Source of the DNA: Hymenobacter lapidarius
GTDB taxonomy: Bacteria; Bacteroidota; Bacteroidia; Cytophagales; Hymenobacteraceae
Direction: 5' to 3'
Length of the DNA: 64,000 nt
Assembly: GCF_001816145.1 (NCBI RefSeq)
Contig: NZ_MDZB01000044.1
Span: 1-64,000, forward strand
This document shows, one piece after another, positions 43,639-53,035 of the stretch. Positions within the stretch are counted from its first letter, which is position 1; each line of letters opens with the position of its first letter. The notes under the pieces were generated by a model. The model was given only the letters and a program-made list of their open reading frames with translations. It was not told the DNA's origin and searched no databases. A program made the translations under genes and the position numbers.

Positions 43639-44838
43639 TTATTCTTCCCGCAGGGCTACGGCCGGATGAATGCCCGCCGCCAGCCGGCTGGGCTGCCAGG
43701 CACACAGCGCCGTGATGACGTACACCGCGACGGTGGCCGCCGCAATAGCCAGCATATAAGGCTGCGCGGGCAGGTCGAAGGCGCCCAGCAACGGAAACTG
43801 CACGGCCAGCAGCAGCCCGCCCAGTACGCCCAACGTGGTCACGACCAGCATTTCGCCCAGAAACTGCCGGCTGATGCTGGCCCCAGTGGCGCCCATCGCC
43901 CGGCGCAGCCCAATTTCGGCCCGGCGCTGGCTGATGTTGTACCAAAGCACGCCGAAAAGCCCCAGCGCCACATTGACGATGAGAAACAGGCCCATGATGG
44001 ACAGGCCCACCACCGGTACCAGCGTGTAGCGGCGCTTGCTGAGGCGGTCGTCGTTCATCACGCGCACTTCGGTGGTCCACTGACGGGTGACGCCGGCCAC
44101 GGTGCGGGCAATTTTTTCCTGGAGCTCGCCGCCCTGGCCGGGGGCCACGCGCACCAGCACGTTGGCCGTTTCCCAGCTGGTTGTATCGTGGGGCAGCAGG
44201 CGCTTCCACACGCCGGGCTCGGCCGCGGCAAAGTCGTTGGCCGTGCGCACGTTATCGACCACGCCGGTCACCAGAAACTCGTCTTCGGGCTTGGTGGCTT
44301 CGGGGCCGTGGTGGCTCCAGGTGAAGATTTTGCCCAGCGCCGGCCCCTTGCCAAATAGGGTTTCGCGCAGGTCCTGGCTGATGACCACCGGCCGGTGGTT
44401 GCTGGCGTCGTCGGCCGCCTCAAACCAGCGGCCCTCGCGCAGGTGCAGGCGCATGACGTCGGTATAGCGGTCGTCGGCGTCGTACACGTTGGCCAGCGCC
44501 GTGTTGCCTTCGTAGCCAAACGTCGAATTGTTGGTACTGAAAATGAACGGCATATTGCCGCTGGTGAGGGCCACGGTGCGCACGCCGGGCAGGGCTTTCA
44601 CCTGCCGCAGCACGTCGTCGAGCTGGGCACGGGGCATTTGCTGGCCCTGGCCGGCGCGCACCTGCAGCCGCCACACGTCGGTGTAGTCGAAGCCGTGCGG
44701 CGCCAGGTAATTCTTGCCGATGGTGATGAGCACCGCCCCCACCCCAAAGAGCACCACAAACGAGAAAAACACTTCGGAAATCAGCAGCATGTTGGCCCGC
44801 TTGCGATTCCAGATAAGGGTAAAAAGGTGACGGAGCAT
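43639..44838 (-). CDS. FtsX/MacB-type ABC permease
   Basis: 399 residues. One N-terminal helix (about 15-40) is followed by a large periplasmic MacB-PCD-like domain (about 45-265). Three C-terminal helices carry the FtsX signature (ISQRRAEIGLRRAMGATGASI, near 310). It should work with the ATPase upstream to move a substrate or use mechanical force across the envelope. Second of two related permeases in the run. Confidence 0.92.
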   Translation of the reverse strand: MLRHLFTLIWNRKRANMLLISEVFFSFVVLFGVGAVLITIGKNYLAPHGFDYTDVWRLQVRAGQGQQMPRAQLDDVLRQVKALPGVRTVALTSGNMPFIFSTNNSTFGYEGNTALANVYDADDRYTDVMRLHLREGRWFEAADDASNHRPVVISQDLRETLFGKGPALGKIFTWSHHGPEATKPEDEFLVTGVVDNVRTANDFAAAEPGVWKRLLPHDTTSWETANVLVRVAPGQGGELQEKIARTVAGVTRQWTTEVRVMNDDRLSKRRYTLVPVVGLSIMGLFLIVNVALGLFGVLWYNISQRRAEIGLRRAMGATGASISRQFLGEMLVVTTLGVLGGLLLAVQFPLLGAFDLPAQPYMLAIAAATVAVYVITALCAWQPSRLAAGIHPAVALREE

Positions 44839-44850
44839 GGCTGACAGGTT

Positions 44851-44972
44851 TTTTTAGGGTAGGAGGGTAAGGGGGTAAGAGGTGTTTTAGGGTGGTAGGA
44901 TAAGAGAATCGGAAAAGGGCAGCGCACTGGCGACTCCTGCCCTCCTACCCCCTTGCCCTCCTACCCTAAAAA
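44851..44972. repeat. Inverted repeat between the two permease genes
   Basis: Arms 44851-44882 and 44941-44972 (32 bases, two mismatches) consist of GGGTAGGAGG/GGGTAAGGG words. They span most of the gap. Confidence 0.85.
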
Positions 44973-44976
44973 CCCC

Positions 44977-46227
44977 TCATCTGCCGCGCAGGGCCACCAC
45001 GGGGTTGAGGCGCGACATTTTCCAGGCCGGGTACACCCCGCTCATCAGCCCGAAGAGGAGCGTGAGCACCATGCCCCAGCCAAATACCCACCAGTTGAGG
45101 GCGAAATGCGCGTAGGCCAAGGTGTGGCTCTGGTTGAGCAGCGCCAGGGCGCCGGCGGCCAGGCCCAGGCCCAGCAGTCCGCCCACCAGGGCCAGCACCA
45201 CGTTCTCGACCAGAAACTGGCCCACCAAATCGCGGCCCGTGGCCCCGAACGCCTTGCGCACCCCGATTTCGCCCGAGCGCTCCAGAATGCGGGTCACGTT
45301 CAGGTTCACCAGGTTCAGGGCCGGCAGCAGCATGAAGAGGAGCGTCAGGCTACCCGCTATCAGGTAAAATGCCTCCAGGTTGTCTTCGTCTACGGTCTGG
45401 TCCTCGTGGTTTAACAGGGCTCGGGTGAAGGACTCCAGTACCGGGTCGGCGTAGGAAAACAGGGCCTGCACCTCCTTCGGGTTGGGAATTTCCACCCGGC
45501 GCATCATCTGGCGGTATTCTTCGCGCACGGCCGGCACGGTGGCGGCCGAGGGCGCCAGCATCACCATCAGAAACTCGCCTTCGATGCGGTTGTCCTTGAA
45601 GTACTGCGGGCTCAGCGTGTAGGGCACCCATACATCGGCATACGCATACAAGTGGCCCGCCGACACGTTGCGCACCACGCCCGCCACCCGGTAGCGTTTC
45701 AGGTCGATTTCGATGGTGCGGCCCACCACATCGGCGGTGCCAAAGTAGCCGCGGGCGGTGGCCTCGTTCAGCACGCACACGTGCTGGGCGGCTTGCACCT
45801 CGGCCCCGGTGAAGGCCCGGCCGCCCAAGAAATCAAAGTCCATGATTTGCCAGAAATTGCCGTCGGTGTAGGACAAGTCCAACGCCAGCAGCTTGCTTTT
45901 GGTGAAGGCCGTGGCATTAGAGGAAGCCGTGATGATGCCCACCTTTTCCGGGGTTTTCAGCTTGCGTACGTAATCATCCACGAAGTGAATGCTAGCCGGC
46001 ATGTTCATCCAGCCGTTGCCCTCCGCCATCTGGTGCCGGATGGTATTCACAAACAGCATTCGGTCCAGGCGCCTGGCCGGCGTGCTGGGTCCTACCAAGT
46101 GGTCAAACAGGGCCATCATCACCAGCAAAATCATCAGCGTAAAGCTCACCCCAAACAAGCTGATGAAGGCGAAAAACTTGCGGCGCATCAGCACCTTCCA
46201 GGCAATTTTTAAGTAAGAGAGAAGCAT
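44977..46227 (-). CDS. FtsX/MacB-type ABC permease
   Basis: 416 residues with the same layout as its neighbour: an N-terminal helix (FFAFISLFGVSFTLMILLVMMALF), a periplasmic domain of about 220 residues, and three C-terminal helices with ILERSGEIGVRKAFGATGRDL. It follows the ATPase gene. Two different permeases would form a heterodimer with one ATPase pair, as in the FtsX-type MacB and Lol classes. Confidence 0.92.
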   Translation of the reverse strand: MLLSYLKIAWKVLMRRKFFAFISLFGVSFTLMILLVMMALFDHLVGPSTPARRLDRMLFVNTIRHQMAEGNGWMNMPASIHFVDDYVRKLKTPEKVGIITASSNATAFTKSKLLALDLSYTDGNFWQIMDFDFLGGRAFTGAEVQAAQHVCVLNEATARGYFGTADVVGRTIEIDLKRYRVAGVVRNVSAGHLYAYADVWVPYTLSPQYFKDNRIEGEFLMVMLAPSAATVPAVREEYRQMMRRVEIPNPKEVQALFSYADPVLESFTRALLNHEDQTVDEDNLEAFYLIAGSLTLLFMLLPALNLVNLNVTRILERSGEIGVRKAFGATGRDLVGQFLVENVVLALVGGLLGLGLAAGALALLNQSHTLAYAHFALNWWVFGWGMVLTLLFGLMSGVYPAWKMSRLNPVVALRGR

Positions 46228-46356
46228 GGTTGAAGTGTTGAGTGTTTAATGTTAATTTTTAAGCTTTGAATGCTTGATTATCAGTTCAATCATAGGAGCG
46301 CGGCAATTGCTATTCGTGCCCAACTCAGCAGTCAAAACTTAACCCTCAACCCTTCC
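46228..46356. other. ATPase-permease gap with weak inverted repeat
   Basis: 129 bases with a left stretch of GTTGAGTGTTTAATG type and a right stretch AACTTAACCCTCAAC that can pair over about 15 bases. The same vocabulary (TTGAG, TTAA) is found in the arms at 60681-60783. Confidence 0.5.
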
Positions 46357-47103
46357 CTACCCCACTTGGCTACCGTCGAAAAGTCGCACCAGCCGTTTCG
46401 TTTTTAGGGCCTGCTGCTCGTCGTGGGTCACCATCACGATGGTCACGCCGTCCTGGCGGTTGAGGCCCAGGAGCAGGTCCATGATTTCCTCCCCCATCAC
46501 CGAGTCGAGGTTGCCGGTGGGCTCATCGGCCAGAATGATTTCGGGGCTGCCCACCAGGGCCCGCGCAATGGCCACCCGCTGCCGCTGCCCGCCCGAGAGT
46601 TGGCCGGGAAAGTGCCTGGTGCGGGCGCTTAGGCCCACTTTGTCCAGCGCGGCCAGTGCCCGCTGGCGGCGCTCCTTGCCGCTCAGGCTGGGCCGGTAGA
46701 GCAGCGGAAGCTCCACGTTGTCGAGCACCGAGAGGTCGTTTATCAGGTGGTAGCTCTGGAACACGAAGCCAATTTTGAGGTTGCGCAGCCCGGCCAGCTC
46801 CCGGTCGGAGTAGGAAGTCACGGCCCGGCCGTCGATGGCAATGGTGCCGCCGGTGGGCTCGTCGAGCAGGCCCATCAGGCTGAGCAGCGTGGACTTGCCG
46901 CAGCCGCTGGGCCCCATAATGGACACGAATTCGCCCCGGTTAATGGTCAGGTTCACCCGGTTCAGCGCCACCGTTTCAATGGTGTTGGTTTGGTACACCT
47001 TCTCGATGTTGGTGAGCTGAAGCACCGGCGTTTCCGCGGCGGCCGGGCTGTTCAGCGGCGGCTGGGGGCGGGTATCGGGCGGGGTGGCGAGCAGGTTTTC
47101 CAT
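46357..47103 (-). CDS. MacB/LolD-type ABC ATP-binding protein
   Basis: 248 residues from ATG 47103. Walker A GPSGCGKST, Q-loop FVFQSYHLIND, signature LSGGQRQR and Walker B IILADEPTGNLDS are intact. The LolD/MacB group pairs with FtsX-type permeases. An N-terminal tail rich in proline and alanine is unusual. It lies between tolC and the first permease, with which it should form one transporter. Confidence 0.95.
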   Translation of the reverse strand: MENLLATPPDTRPQPPLNSPAAAETPVLQLTNIEKVYQTNTIETVALNRVNLTINRGEFVSIMGPSGCGKSTLLSLMGLLDEPTGGTIAIDGRAVTSYSDRELAGLRNLKIGFVFQSYHLINDLSVLDNVELPLLYRPSLSGKERRQRALAALDKVGLSARTRHFPGQLSGGQRQRVAIARALVGSPEIILADEPTGNLDSVMGEEIMDLLLGLNRQDGVTIVMVTHDEQQALKTKRLVRLFDGSQVG

Positions 47104-47177
47104 AAAAAAAGAGAGAAAAGCAGAGGCTGAAAGATGCAGAAAAGGCGAGAAAAGCGCGGGCAATAATTAAGTCGTAA

Positions 47178-48637
47178 TCAGCGGTTGGCCACGATGGGCG
47201 CCTGTTTATCAAAGTCGTAGAGCGTGAGGGCGCGCAGGCGGTAGTGCGCCACCCAGCACGCCCGCAGCGCGAAGATGCGGGTGCGCTTGGCGCTGTCCTT
47301 GGCGTTGGAGGCCAGGCTCAAATCGGTGAGGCTGAGGCGGCCCAGCAGGTAGGTGGCCCGCGTGATGTCGTAGCGACGCTGGGCCAGCGAGTCGGCCCGT
47401 TCGGCGAGGCGCAGCTGCTCGGCCAGGGCCGCAAACTGGCTGGCTTGCGTGAGCACGGTTTGCTCGAAGCTGCGTTCCTCCTGCGCCACGGAGCGCTGCA
47501 CCTGGTCGCGGGTCAGCTCGGCGGTTTTGACAATGGATTTCCGGCGGCCCCAGTCCACGAGCGGCATCGAAAACACGAGGCCCACCTGCTGCTGGTTTTG
47601 CAGGTTGGCGTAAGTATCGGTGAAGGAAGTGGCCTGATTCACGTAGCCCAGGTTGGCCGTGAGCGTGGCTTGAAATCCGGTGGTACCGCGGGCCTGGGCC
47701 ACGTCGCGCTCGGCCTGCAGCAGCCGGCGGCGAAAAGCCAGCGTGGTGCTGCGGTGCTGCCGGGCCTGCTCCAGGGCGCGAGCCGGCGCACCACCGGCTG
47801 CGGCGCCGGGCGTGGCACGGCCAACGCCGGGGCTTCGGCCAGGCCGGTGTAAGCTTGCAGGTCCACCGTGGCGTTTTGGGCGTTGAGCTGGGCCTGCGTC
47901 TGGGCCTGGCGGGCATCGAGCAGGTTCAGCTCCAGCTGCAGCAAGTCGCTCTGCGAGAGCCGCCCCAGCCGGAATCGCTCCTGGCCGATGCGCAGCAGCT
48001 CGGCGGTGGCTTCGGCGTTTTGGCGGGCTACTTCGGCGTTCACCTGCTCCAGCAGCACGTCAAAATACAGCTCCGTGACGCGCTGGGCGATGGTTTCGCG
48101 CTCTTCCACGTACTGGCGCTGGCTTTCCTGGTAGCGCAGCGGCTCCAGGCGCCGGGCCCAGCGCAGGCCATTGAACTGGCCCAGCGGCTGCGTGAGGCCC
48201 ACGGCAAAGGGCTGGTTGTTGTAGCGCCGCAGCTGCCCGTTAAAATCATCGAACCGCTGCACCACCGACCTTACAAATACCTGCCCACCGGTGAGGCCAA
48301 TGTTCTGGCTCAGGGTCAGGCCCAAATCCGAGTTGTTGATGCGCACCGACTGGAAGCTGGTGGTGCCATCGGGCTGCACCACCGGCGCAATAGCCCGGCT
48401 GAAATTGGGCAGCGTGCCCGCCAGCCCCAGTTGCGGCCGGTAGTTGGCCTGGTAGCCGCGCCACGCCCAATAGCTGGTTTCGCGGGTGGTATAAGCCTGC
48501 CGGCCCACTGCTGATTGGTCGAGCGACAGGGCAATAACGCCGTCCAAAGTGAGGCCATTGGCGGTGGGTTGCGCCCCGGCCGGCCGCATCAGCAGCGCCA
48601 GCATTCCGAGCAGAAAAAGGAGTTGAAGTTTCATCAC
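47178..48637 (-). pseudogene. TolC-family outer-membrane efflux protein, frameshifted
   Basis: An outer-membrane channel for the adjacent HlyD/ABC system, with a signal peptide (MMKLQLLFLLGMLALL) and the family helices (SQDLGLTLSQNIG-like strands, LRIGQERFRLGRLSQSDLLQLELNL, then VDWGRRKS and YLLGRLSLTDLSLA). The first frame reads from 48637 down to about 47790 (...PAPQPVV) and then becomes nonsense. The second frame resumes with PARALEQARQHR and continues to 47178. One missing base between about 47780 and 47800 explains it. Either the channel is inactivated or the base call is wrong; both halves keep family-like sequence. Confidence 0.85.
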
Positions 48638-48646
48638 CGGGCCGAT

Positions 48647-49894
48647 TTATTCCTTGATGAGAAGCTCCGGCGTTTCGGCGTGGCTTTTCATGTCCGACAC
48701 CACCACCTCATCGCCAGCCCGCAGACCATCAATAATTTGCACGTGGTCGAAATTGCTGTCGCCGAAGCGCACGGTGCGGCGCACGGCCTTGCCGTTTTGC
48801 ACCACATACACAGGCTGCTCTTTGCCGCCTTGGTAGAACGGACCGTTTTTCAGGCGCAATACGCCGTGATGGGCGCGGGTCACCACGAACACATCGGCCC
48901 GCAGGTTGGGGCGCAGCACCGGATGGCGCGGGTTTTCCAGTTGGGCATAAAAGGTCATCACGCCCTTGTCCACGCTGGGACTGATGCTGGCGATGCTGCC
49001 CCGCAAATCGGTGTCGTTGATGCGCACCACCACCGGGTCGCCGGCGCGCAGGGCATCGGCGTAGGTGTCCGAAATCGTGGCCCGCACCCGGAAACTGCTC
49101 AGGTCGGCCACGCGGGCCAGCGGGTCGCCGGCCTGCACCGTGGTACCAATATTCTCGTTCACCCAAGTGAGCACGCCCGGCTGCTGGCTGCTGATATCGG
49201 CTTGCCGCAGCTTACTGGCCAGTTCCGAGATGCTGCGCTGCTGCATCGAAACCGTGTAGCCCAACTCCCGCACATCAGCTGCATTGGAGCGCTGCTGGGT
49301 CTGAATCTGGCGGGTCAGGCGCTGGGCTTCCAGCCGGGCCACGAACAGGTTCAGCTCGGCCTGGCGCACGTTTTCGGCGGTGCCGCCGCCCAGCTGCAGG
49401 AGCTGCTGCTCGTCGCGCAGGCTCGATTGCAGGCTGCGCAGCTTCACGGCCTGCACCTGGGCCTGCACGCGCAGGTCATTGAGGCTGCGCTCCAGGGTCA
49501 GCTGCAGCTGCGAGTTCTTATTTTGGTTGCGCAGCTGCTCGTCGTCGAGCTTGGCCAGTGCGGAATTGGCCAGCTCTTTATCCAGCTCCAGAATGGTTTC
49601 GCCGGACTGTACGCGGGCACCCACCGCCACCGCCACGCGGCGAATCGTGCTCTGGATGGGGCTGGTCAGCACCGCTTCCCGGCCCGGAATAATGGTGCCC
49701 GCGGCAGTAAGCGAAGCCTCCACGTCACCGGTTTCGACCCGCGCCGTGAGAATGTCGTTGCGGTTGATGCTGGGTTTTAGAACCGTGCGGAAAGCCAGCA
49801 CCGCCGCCAACAGTGCCAATACTACACCGGCCCCCAGCAGCCAGCGGCGCCGCTGTCGTTGGTTTTGAATTGAAGGGGCAATGGCTCTGTCCAT
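48647..49894 (-). CDS. HlyD-family periplasmic adaptor
   Basis: 415 residues. One N-terminal membrane helix (about 18-38), a lipoyl/barrel-sandwich half (residues 60-110), a long coiled-coil hairpin (about 105-215, QLRNQNKNSQLQLTLERSL), the second lipoyl half (GVLTWVNENIGTTVQAGDPL) and a beta-barrel with a membrane-proximal end follow. It would bridge the inner-membrane ABC transporter to TolC. It is the first gene of the run; a candidate sigma-54 promoter precedes it. Confidence 0.93.
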   Translation of the reverse strand: MDRAIAPSIQNQRQRRRWLLGAGVVLALLAAVLAFRTVLKPSINRNDILTARVETGDVEASLTAAGTIIPGREAVLTSPIQSTIRRVAVAVGARVQSGETILELDKELANSALAKLDDEQLRNQNKNSQLQLTLERSLNDLRVQAQVQAVKLRSLQSSLRDEQQLLQLGGGTAENVRQAELNLFVARLEAQRLTRQIQTQQRSNAADVRELGYTVSMQQRSISELASKLRQADISSQQPGVLTWVNENIGTTVQAGDPLARVADLSSFRVRATISDTYADALRAGDPVVVRINDTDLRGSIASISPSVDKGVMTFYAQLENPRHPVLRPNLRADVFVVTRAHHGVLRLKNGPFYQGGKEQPVYVVQNGKAVRRTVRFGDSNFDHVQIIDGLRAGDEVVVSDMKSHAETPELLIKE

Positions 49895-49929
49895 TTTCGG
49901 GCGGGAATGGGTATGATTCCACTACCTAT

Positions 49930-49946
49930 TGCCAAGGCCCGTGCCA
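49930..49946 (-). promoter_or_regulatory. Candidate sigma-54 (-24/-12) promoter before hlyD
   Basis: On the minus strand TGGCACGGGCCTTGGCA matches the consensus TGGCACG-N4-TTGC in 10 of 11 fixed positions; the C of the -12 GC is a G, unless the spacing is one base longer. It predicts a leader of about 24 bases for hlyD. An NtrC-type activator is encoded in the same run. Confidence 0.55.
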
Positions 49947-50011
49947 TTTATACAACTATTTGATTATCATTAAATAACGCATAAATAGGCCGAACTGATT
50001 CTCCTAAAAAG

Positions 50012-50027
50012 TGTCCGTTACCGGACA
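50012..50027. promoter_or_regulatory. Candidate activator-binding palindrome upstream of hlyD
   Basis: TGTCCG-TTAC-CGGACA is a perfect 6+6 palindrome about 95-110 bases upstream of the predicted transcription start, the usual place for an NtrC-type enhancer. A further CGGACA half-site lies at 50041-50046. Confidence 0.55.
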
Positions 50028-50080
50028 ACTGGTTTTAAATCGGACAGTGCGCCCGCTCCCTCCCATCAGCCGAGCTCTGC

Positions 50081-50281
50081 TCACACAGGTTCCAAGCCCG
50101 GCTCGTCGCCGTACAGGTTGTCCTTCAGCGTCCCTTTTATGAATTGTTTGTCGTAGTGTCGGTTGCGCCGGCTTCTCTTGGCATTGGCCCGCTTGCCGTT
50201 GCGCTTGTCCACCACAATTTCACCGAACCGGTTGAGGTCGTCAATTTCCCTGATGTCGTTGGGTGAGTTGCGCTTGGCCAT
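50081..50281 (-). CDS. Small basic protein of unknown function
   Basis: 66 residues with an acidic/polar start (MAKRNSPNDIREIDDLNRFG) and a strongly basic middle (KRNGKRANAKRSRRNRHYDK). No domain was recognised. The basic segment could bind nucleic acid or the ribosome. It follows feoB by about 70 bases and precedes the hlyD regulatory region, so it may be the last gene of the feo transcript. Confidence 0.65.
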   Translation of the reverse strand: MAKRNSPNDIREIDDLNRFGEIVVDKRNGKRANAKRSRRNRHYDKQFIKGTLKDNLYGDEPGLEPV

Positions 50282-50352
50282 GGCTTTTCCTTCCCGAACC
50301 CGGCTACGTCCGAAAAGTTAAGCACGGCGCTTTCGGCACCCATTACAGCCCG

Positions 50353-52521
50353 CTACGCCAGCACCTGGTACACCGCCAAGGCCGCTACGTAGGCCAGCCC
50401 GGTCATGTACACCAGTTGGGCCACCGGCCACTTCCAGCTCTTGGTTTCGCGGTACGTCACGGCCAAGGTGCTCATGCACTGCATGGCAAACACGTAGAAT
50501 ACCAGCAGCGAAAACGCCCGGGCCGGCGTGAAAAACGGCTGTCCGTTCTCGTCTTTTTCGGCCCGCAGCTTGTCCTGCAGCGTGCCCATGTCGGCGTCCT
50601 GCCCCACGCTGTAGATGGTGGAAATGGTGCCCACGAACACCTCCCGCGCCGCAAACGACGTGAGCAGCGCAATGCCAATCTTCCAGTCGTATCCCAAGGG
50701 CCGGATGGCTGGCTCCAGCGCCCGCCCAAACGAACCAGCGTAGGAGTTTTCGAGGCGGGCCGAGGCCACGCGGCGGCTGGTTTCTTCCTCGTTCCAGCCC
50801 TGGGCGGCCACTTGCTGGCGCACCTGGGCTTCGGCGGTTTCCTGTTTTTGGCCGGGGCCGTAGGTGGCCAGCACCCACAGCAGCACCGAAATGGCCACAA
50901 TCACCTTGCCCGCCTGCATCACAAAGGCCTGCACTTTCTGGTAGATGGTCAGGGCCACGTTCTTCCAGCGCGGCCACTGGTACACCGGAAACTCCATGAT
51001 GAAATAGCTGCGCTCCCGGGCTTTGAGTACGATTTTCAGCGCCCAGGCCGAGCCCAGGGCCGAAAAAAGCCCCAACAGGTACAGCCCCATGAGCGTGACC
51101 CCGCGCAGGTTGAACACGCCCCACGCGGCTTGGTCGGGCACCACCAGCGCCACCAGCACCGTGTACACCGGAATGCGCGCCGAGCACGACATGAGCGGCG
51201 TCACGAAAATGGTTATCATCCGGTCCTTCCAGCTCTCAATGGTGCGGGCGCCCATAATAGCTGGCACCGCGCACGCCAGCCCCGATATCATCGGCACCAC
51301 GCTTTTACCACTCAATCCGAAAGGACGCATCAGCTTGTCCATCAGAAAAGTAACGCGGGCCATATAGCCCGTTTCCTCCAGCACGGCCAGGAAGCCGAAC
51401 AGCAAGGCTATCTGCGGGATGAATATCAGCACCCCGCCCAGGCCCGCCAGCACGCCCTCCGTGAGCAGCCGCACCAGCGGCCCATCGAAATTTTCCTGAA
51501 TGGTGGCGCTCAGGGCCGCAATGCCCTGGTCTATCCAATCCATGGGGTACTGCGCCCAGGCAAAAATGGCCTGGAACAACAGGAACAGAATGCTCAGAAA
51601 AATCAGGTAGCCGCCGATGCGATGCGTCAGCACCTTGTCGATGCGGTTGCTAATCGGCTCGCGGGTTTCGGTGCGCGTCACCGTCACGGTTTCGAGCAGA
51701 ATGTCGTTGATGCGGCCGTAGCGGGCAATGGTCTCGGCCGCCTGCCGGGCGGTGGCGTCGAACTCGTACTGGTGCGTCAGCTCCTGCAGGTACGCTTTGT
51801 CGTCGTCGCTCAGAAAACCAATGTGGCGGTATTGCTGGGCGTAGTGCAGCGCCAGGTAGTCGTTGTGCAGGTCGAAGTAGTAGCGGATTTGCCGCACCAA
51901 CGGCAGCAGCGCTTCATCGGGCTCCCAGAAGCGTTCCGGCGCCGCATCCAGTCGCTGGGCCATCACAATCTTGAGCGCCGCCACGCCAATGCCCTTGCGG
52001 GCGTTCATCGGAATAATGGGCACGCCCAGCTCCCGCTCCAGCGCCGGCAAATCGATGCGGATGCCGTGGCGCTCGGCCACGTCCATCATGTTCAGGGCCA
52101 ACACGGCCGGCAGGCCCAGGTCGCCGAGCTGGGTGAATAGCAGCAAGCTGCGCCGCAGGTTGTTGGCGTCCACCGTCACCACCACAAAATCGGGGTAGTT
52201 GCCGGCGGCCCGGTCGTAGAGCAGGTCCGTAATCACCTTCTCGTCCAGACTCTTGGGGTAGAGCGAGTACGTACCCGGCAGGTCCACAATCTCGGCCCGC
52301 TGTACCGGCGTGAGCTGCGCGAAGCCCGATTTGCGGTCCACGGTTACGCCCGGGAAGTTGCCCACCTTCTGGTTGAGCCCGGTGAGCTGGTTGAATAACG
52401 ATGTTTTGCCGCTGTTGGGGTTGCCAATGAGGGCAATGCGCAACGGCCGCGGGCTGGTAGCCGGTCCGGCCGGCGGGGCGAGGGACTCGGCCGTCGCGGG
52501 GTTGCGCTCTATCGCCGCCAT
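50353..52521 (-). CDS. feoB: Ferrous iron transport protein B
   Basis: 722 residues. The N-terminal G domain has G1 GNPNSGKTS near residue 33, G2 GNFPGVTVDRKSG, G3 DLPGTYSLYP and G4 NMMD. The C-terminal half has the Gate and core membrane domains (FIPQIALLFGFLAVLEETGYMARV, GLACAVPAIMGARTI, MSCSARIPVY). It imports Fe2+ across the inner membrane. It follows feoA by 10 bases. Confidence 0.97.
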   Translation of the reverse strand: MAAIERNPATAESLAPPAGPATSPRPLRIALIGNPNSGKTSLFNQLTGLNQKVGNFPGVTVDRKSGFAQLTPVQRAEIVDLPGTYSLYPKSLDEKVITDLLYDRAAGNYPDFVVVTVDANNLRRSLLLFTQLGDLGLPAVLALNMMDVAERHGIRIDLPALERELGVPIIPMNARKGIGVAALKIVMAQRLDAAPERFWEPDEALLPLVRQIRYYFDLHNDYLALHYAQQYRHIGFLSDDDKAYLQELTHQYEFDATARQAAETIARYGRINDILLETVTVTRTETREPISNRIDKVLTHRIGGYLIFLSILFLLFQAIFAWAQYPMDWIDQGIAALSATIQENFDGPLVRLLTEGVLAGLGGVLIFIPQIALLFGFLAVLEETGYMARVTFLMDKLMRPFGLSGKSVVPMISGLACAVPAIMGARTIESWKDRMITIFVTPLMSCSARIPVYTVLVALVVPDQAAWGVFNLRGVTLMGLYLLGLFSALGSAWALKIVLKARERSYFIMEFPVYQWPRWKNVALTIYQKVQAFVMQAGKVIVAISVLLWVLATYGPGQKQETAEAQVRQQVAAQGWNEEETSRRVASARLENSYAGSFGRALEPAIRPLGYDWKIGIALLTSFAAREVFVGTISTIYSVGQDADMGTLQDKLRAEKDENGQPFFTPARAFSLLVFYVFAMQCMSTLAVTYRETKSWKWPVAQLVYMTGLAYVAALAVYQVLA

Positions 52522-52531
52522 ACGCTGCGCC

Positions 52532-52810
52532 TTATTCTTTCAATAAAATAGTAGCAGCCTCACTGGCCCGCACCGACAGCGTGTATTCCTGGTCGCCGAG
52601 CACCAGCATGAGCGGGTCGCCTAACGGCGCCCGGCCGCTCAGGCGCACCTGCACGCCTGGCACGCACCCCATTTCCAGCAGCTTGAGCGCCATTTCGGGG
52701 TCTTCGAGGCAGCAAATGGTCCCGGTTTCGCCCACGCGCAGGTCTTTGGCGGTGCGGCGGGCGGCCACACCAGCAGCAACAAGCGGAGAGGAATTGCGGA
52801 AGAATGCCAC
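52532..52810 (-). CDS. feoA: Ferrous iron transport protein A
   Basis: 92 residues, an SH3-like FeoA domain (LRVGETGTICCLEDPEMALKLLEMGCVPG, then PLMLVLGDQEYTLSVRASEAATILL). FeoA is a small cytoplasmic partner of FeoB. The start is GTG at 52810. A -7 box lies 42 bases upstream. Confidence 0.94.
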   Translation of the reverse strand: MAFFRNSSPLVAAGVAARRTAKDLRVGETGTICCLEDPEMALKLLEMGCVPGVQVRLSGRAPLGDPLMLVLGDQEYTLSVRASEAATILLKE

Positions 52811-52851
52811 GGGCAGGAAAGGGGTAAAAGCTTATTTAGAAAGAATACAAA

Positions 52852-52859
52852 CAAAGGTA
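52852..52859 (-). promoter_or_regulatory. -7 box (TACCTTTG) before feoAB
   Basis: Minus-strand TACCTTTG, 42 bases before feoA. A TTG lies about 24 bases further upstream. No Fur-like palindrome is obvious. Confidence 0.5.
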
Positions 52860-53006
52860 CACCACCAAACGCTTACCGCCTTCCAAGAGTTTTTTTGGGC
52901 CGGTATTATGGATACTTCACCGGCTAATTCGCACTCCTTACACTTCTGGATTAAAGCAAGGTTTGCCAGTACTAATATTTTCTGATAACTTTCTGGCTGC
53001 TATTTG

Positions 53007-53014
53007 TAATTTTG
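53007..53014 (+). promoter_or_regulatory. -7 box (TAATTTTG) before the first regulatory-domain gene
   Basis: TAATTTTG matches TAnnTTTG and lies 22 bases before the ATG at 53036, supporting this start rather than the upstream GTG at 53012. Confidence 0.55.
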
Positions 53015-53035
53015 TGCGCTCTACCCTGCACCTAT

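Noticed and set aside
50263..52140. Plus-strand frame of 625 codons antisense to feoB
   Set aside because: Shadow; no start signal and repetitive Q/H/R content.
53012..53035. GTG start 8 codons before copy 1
   Set aside because: It lies inside the -7 box; the ATG at 53036 gives a normal signal peptide.
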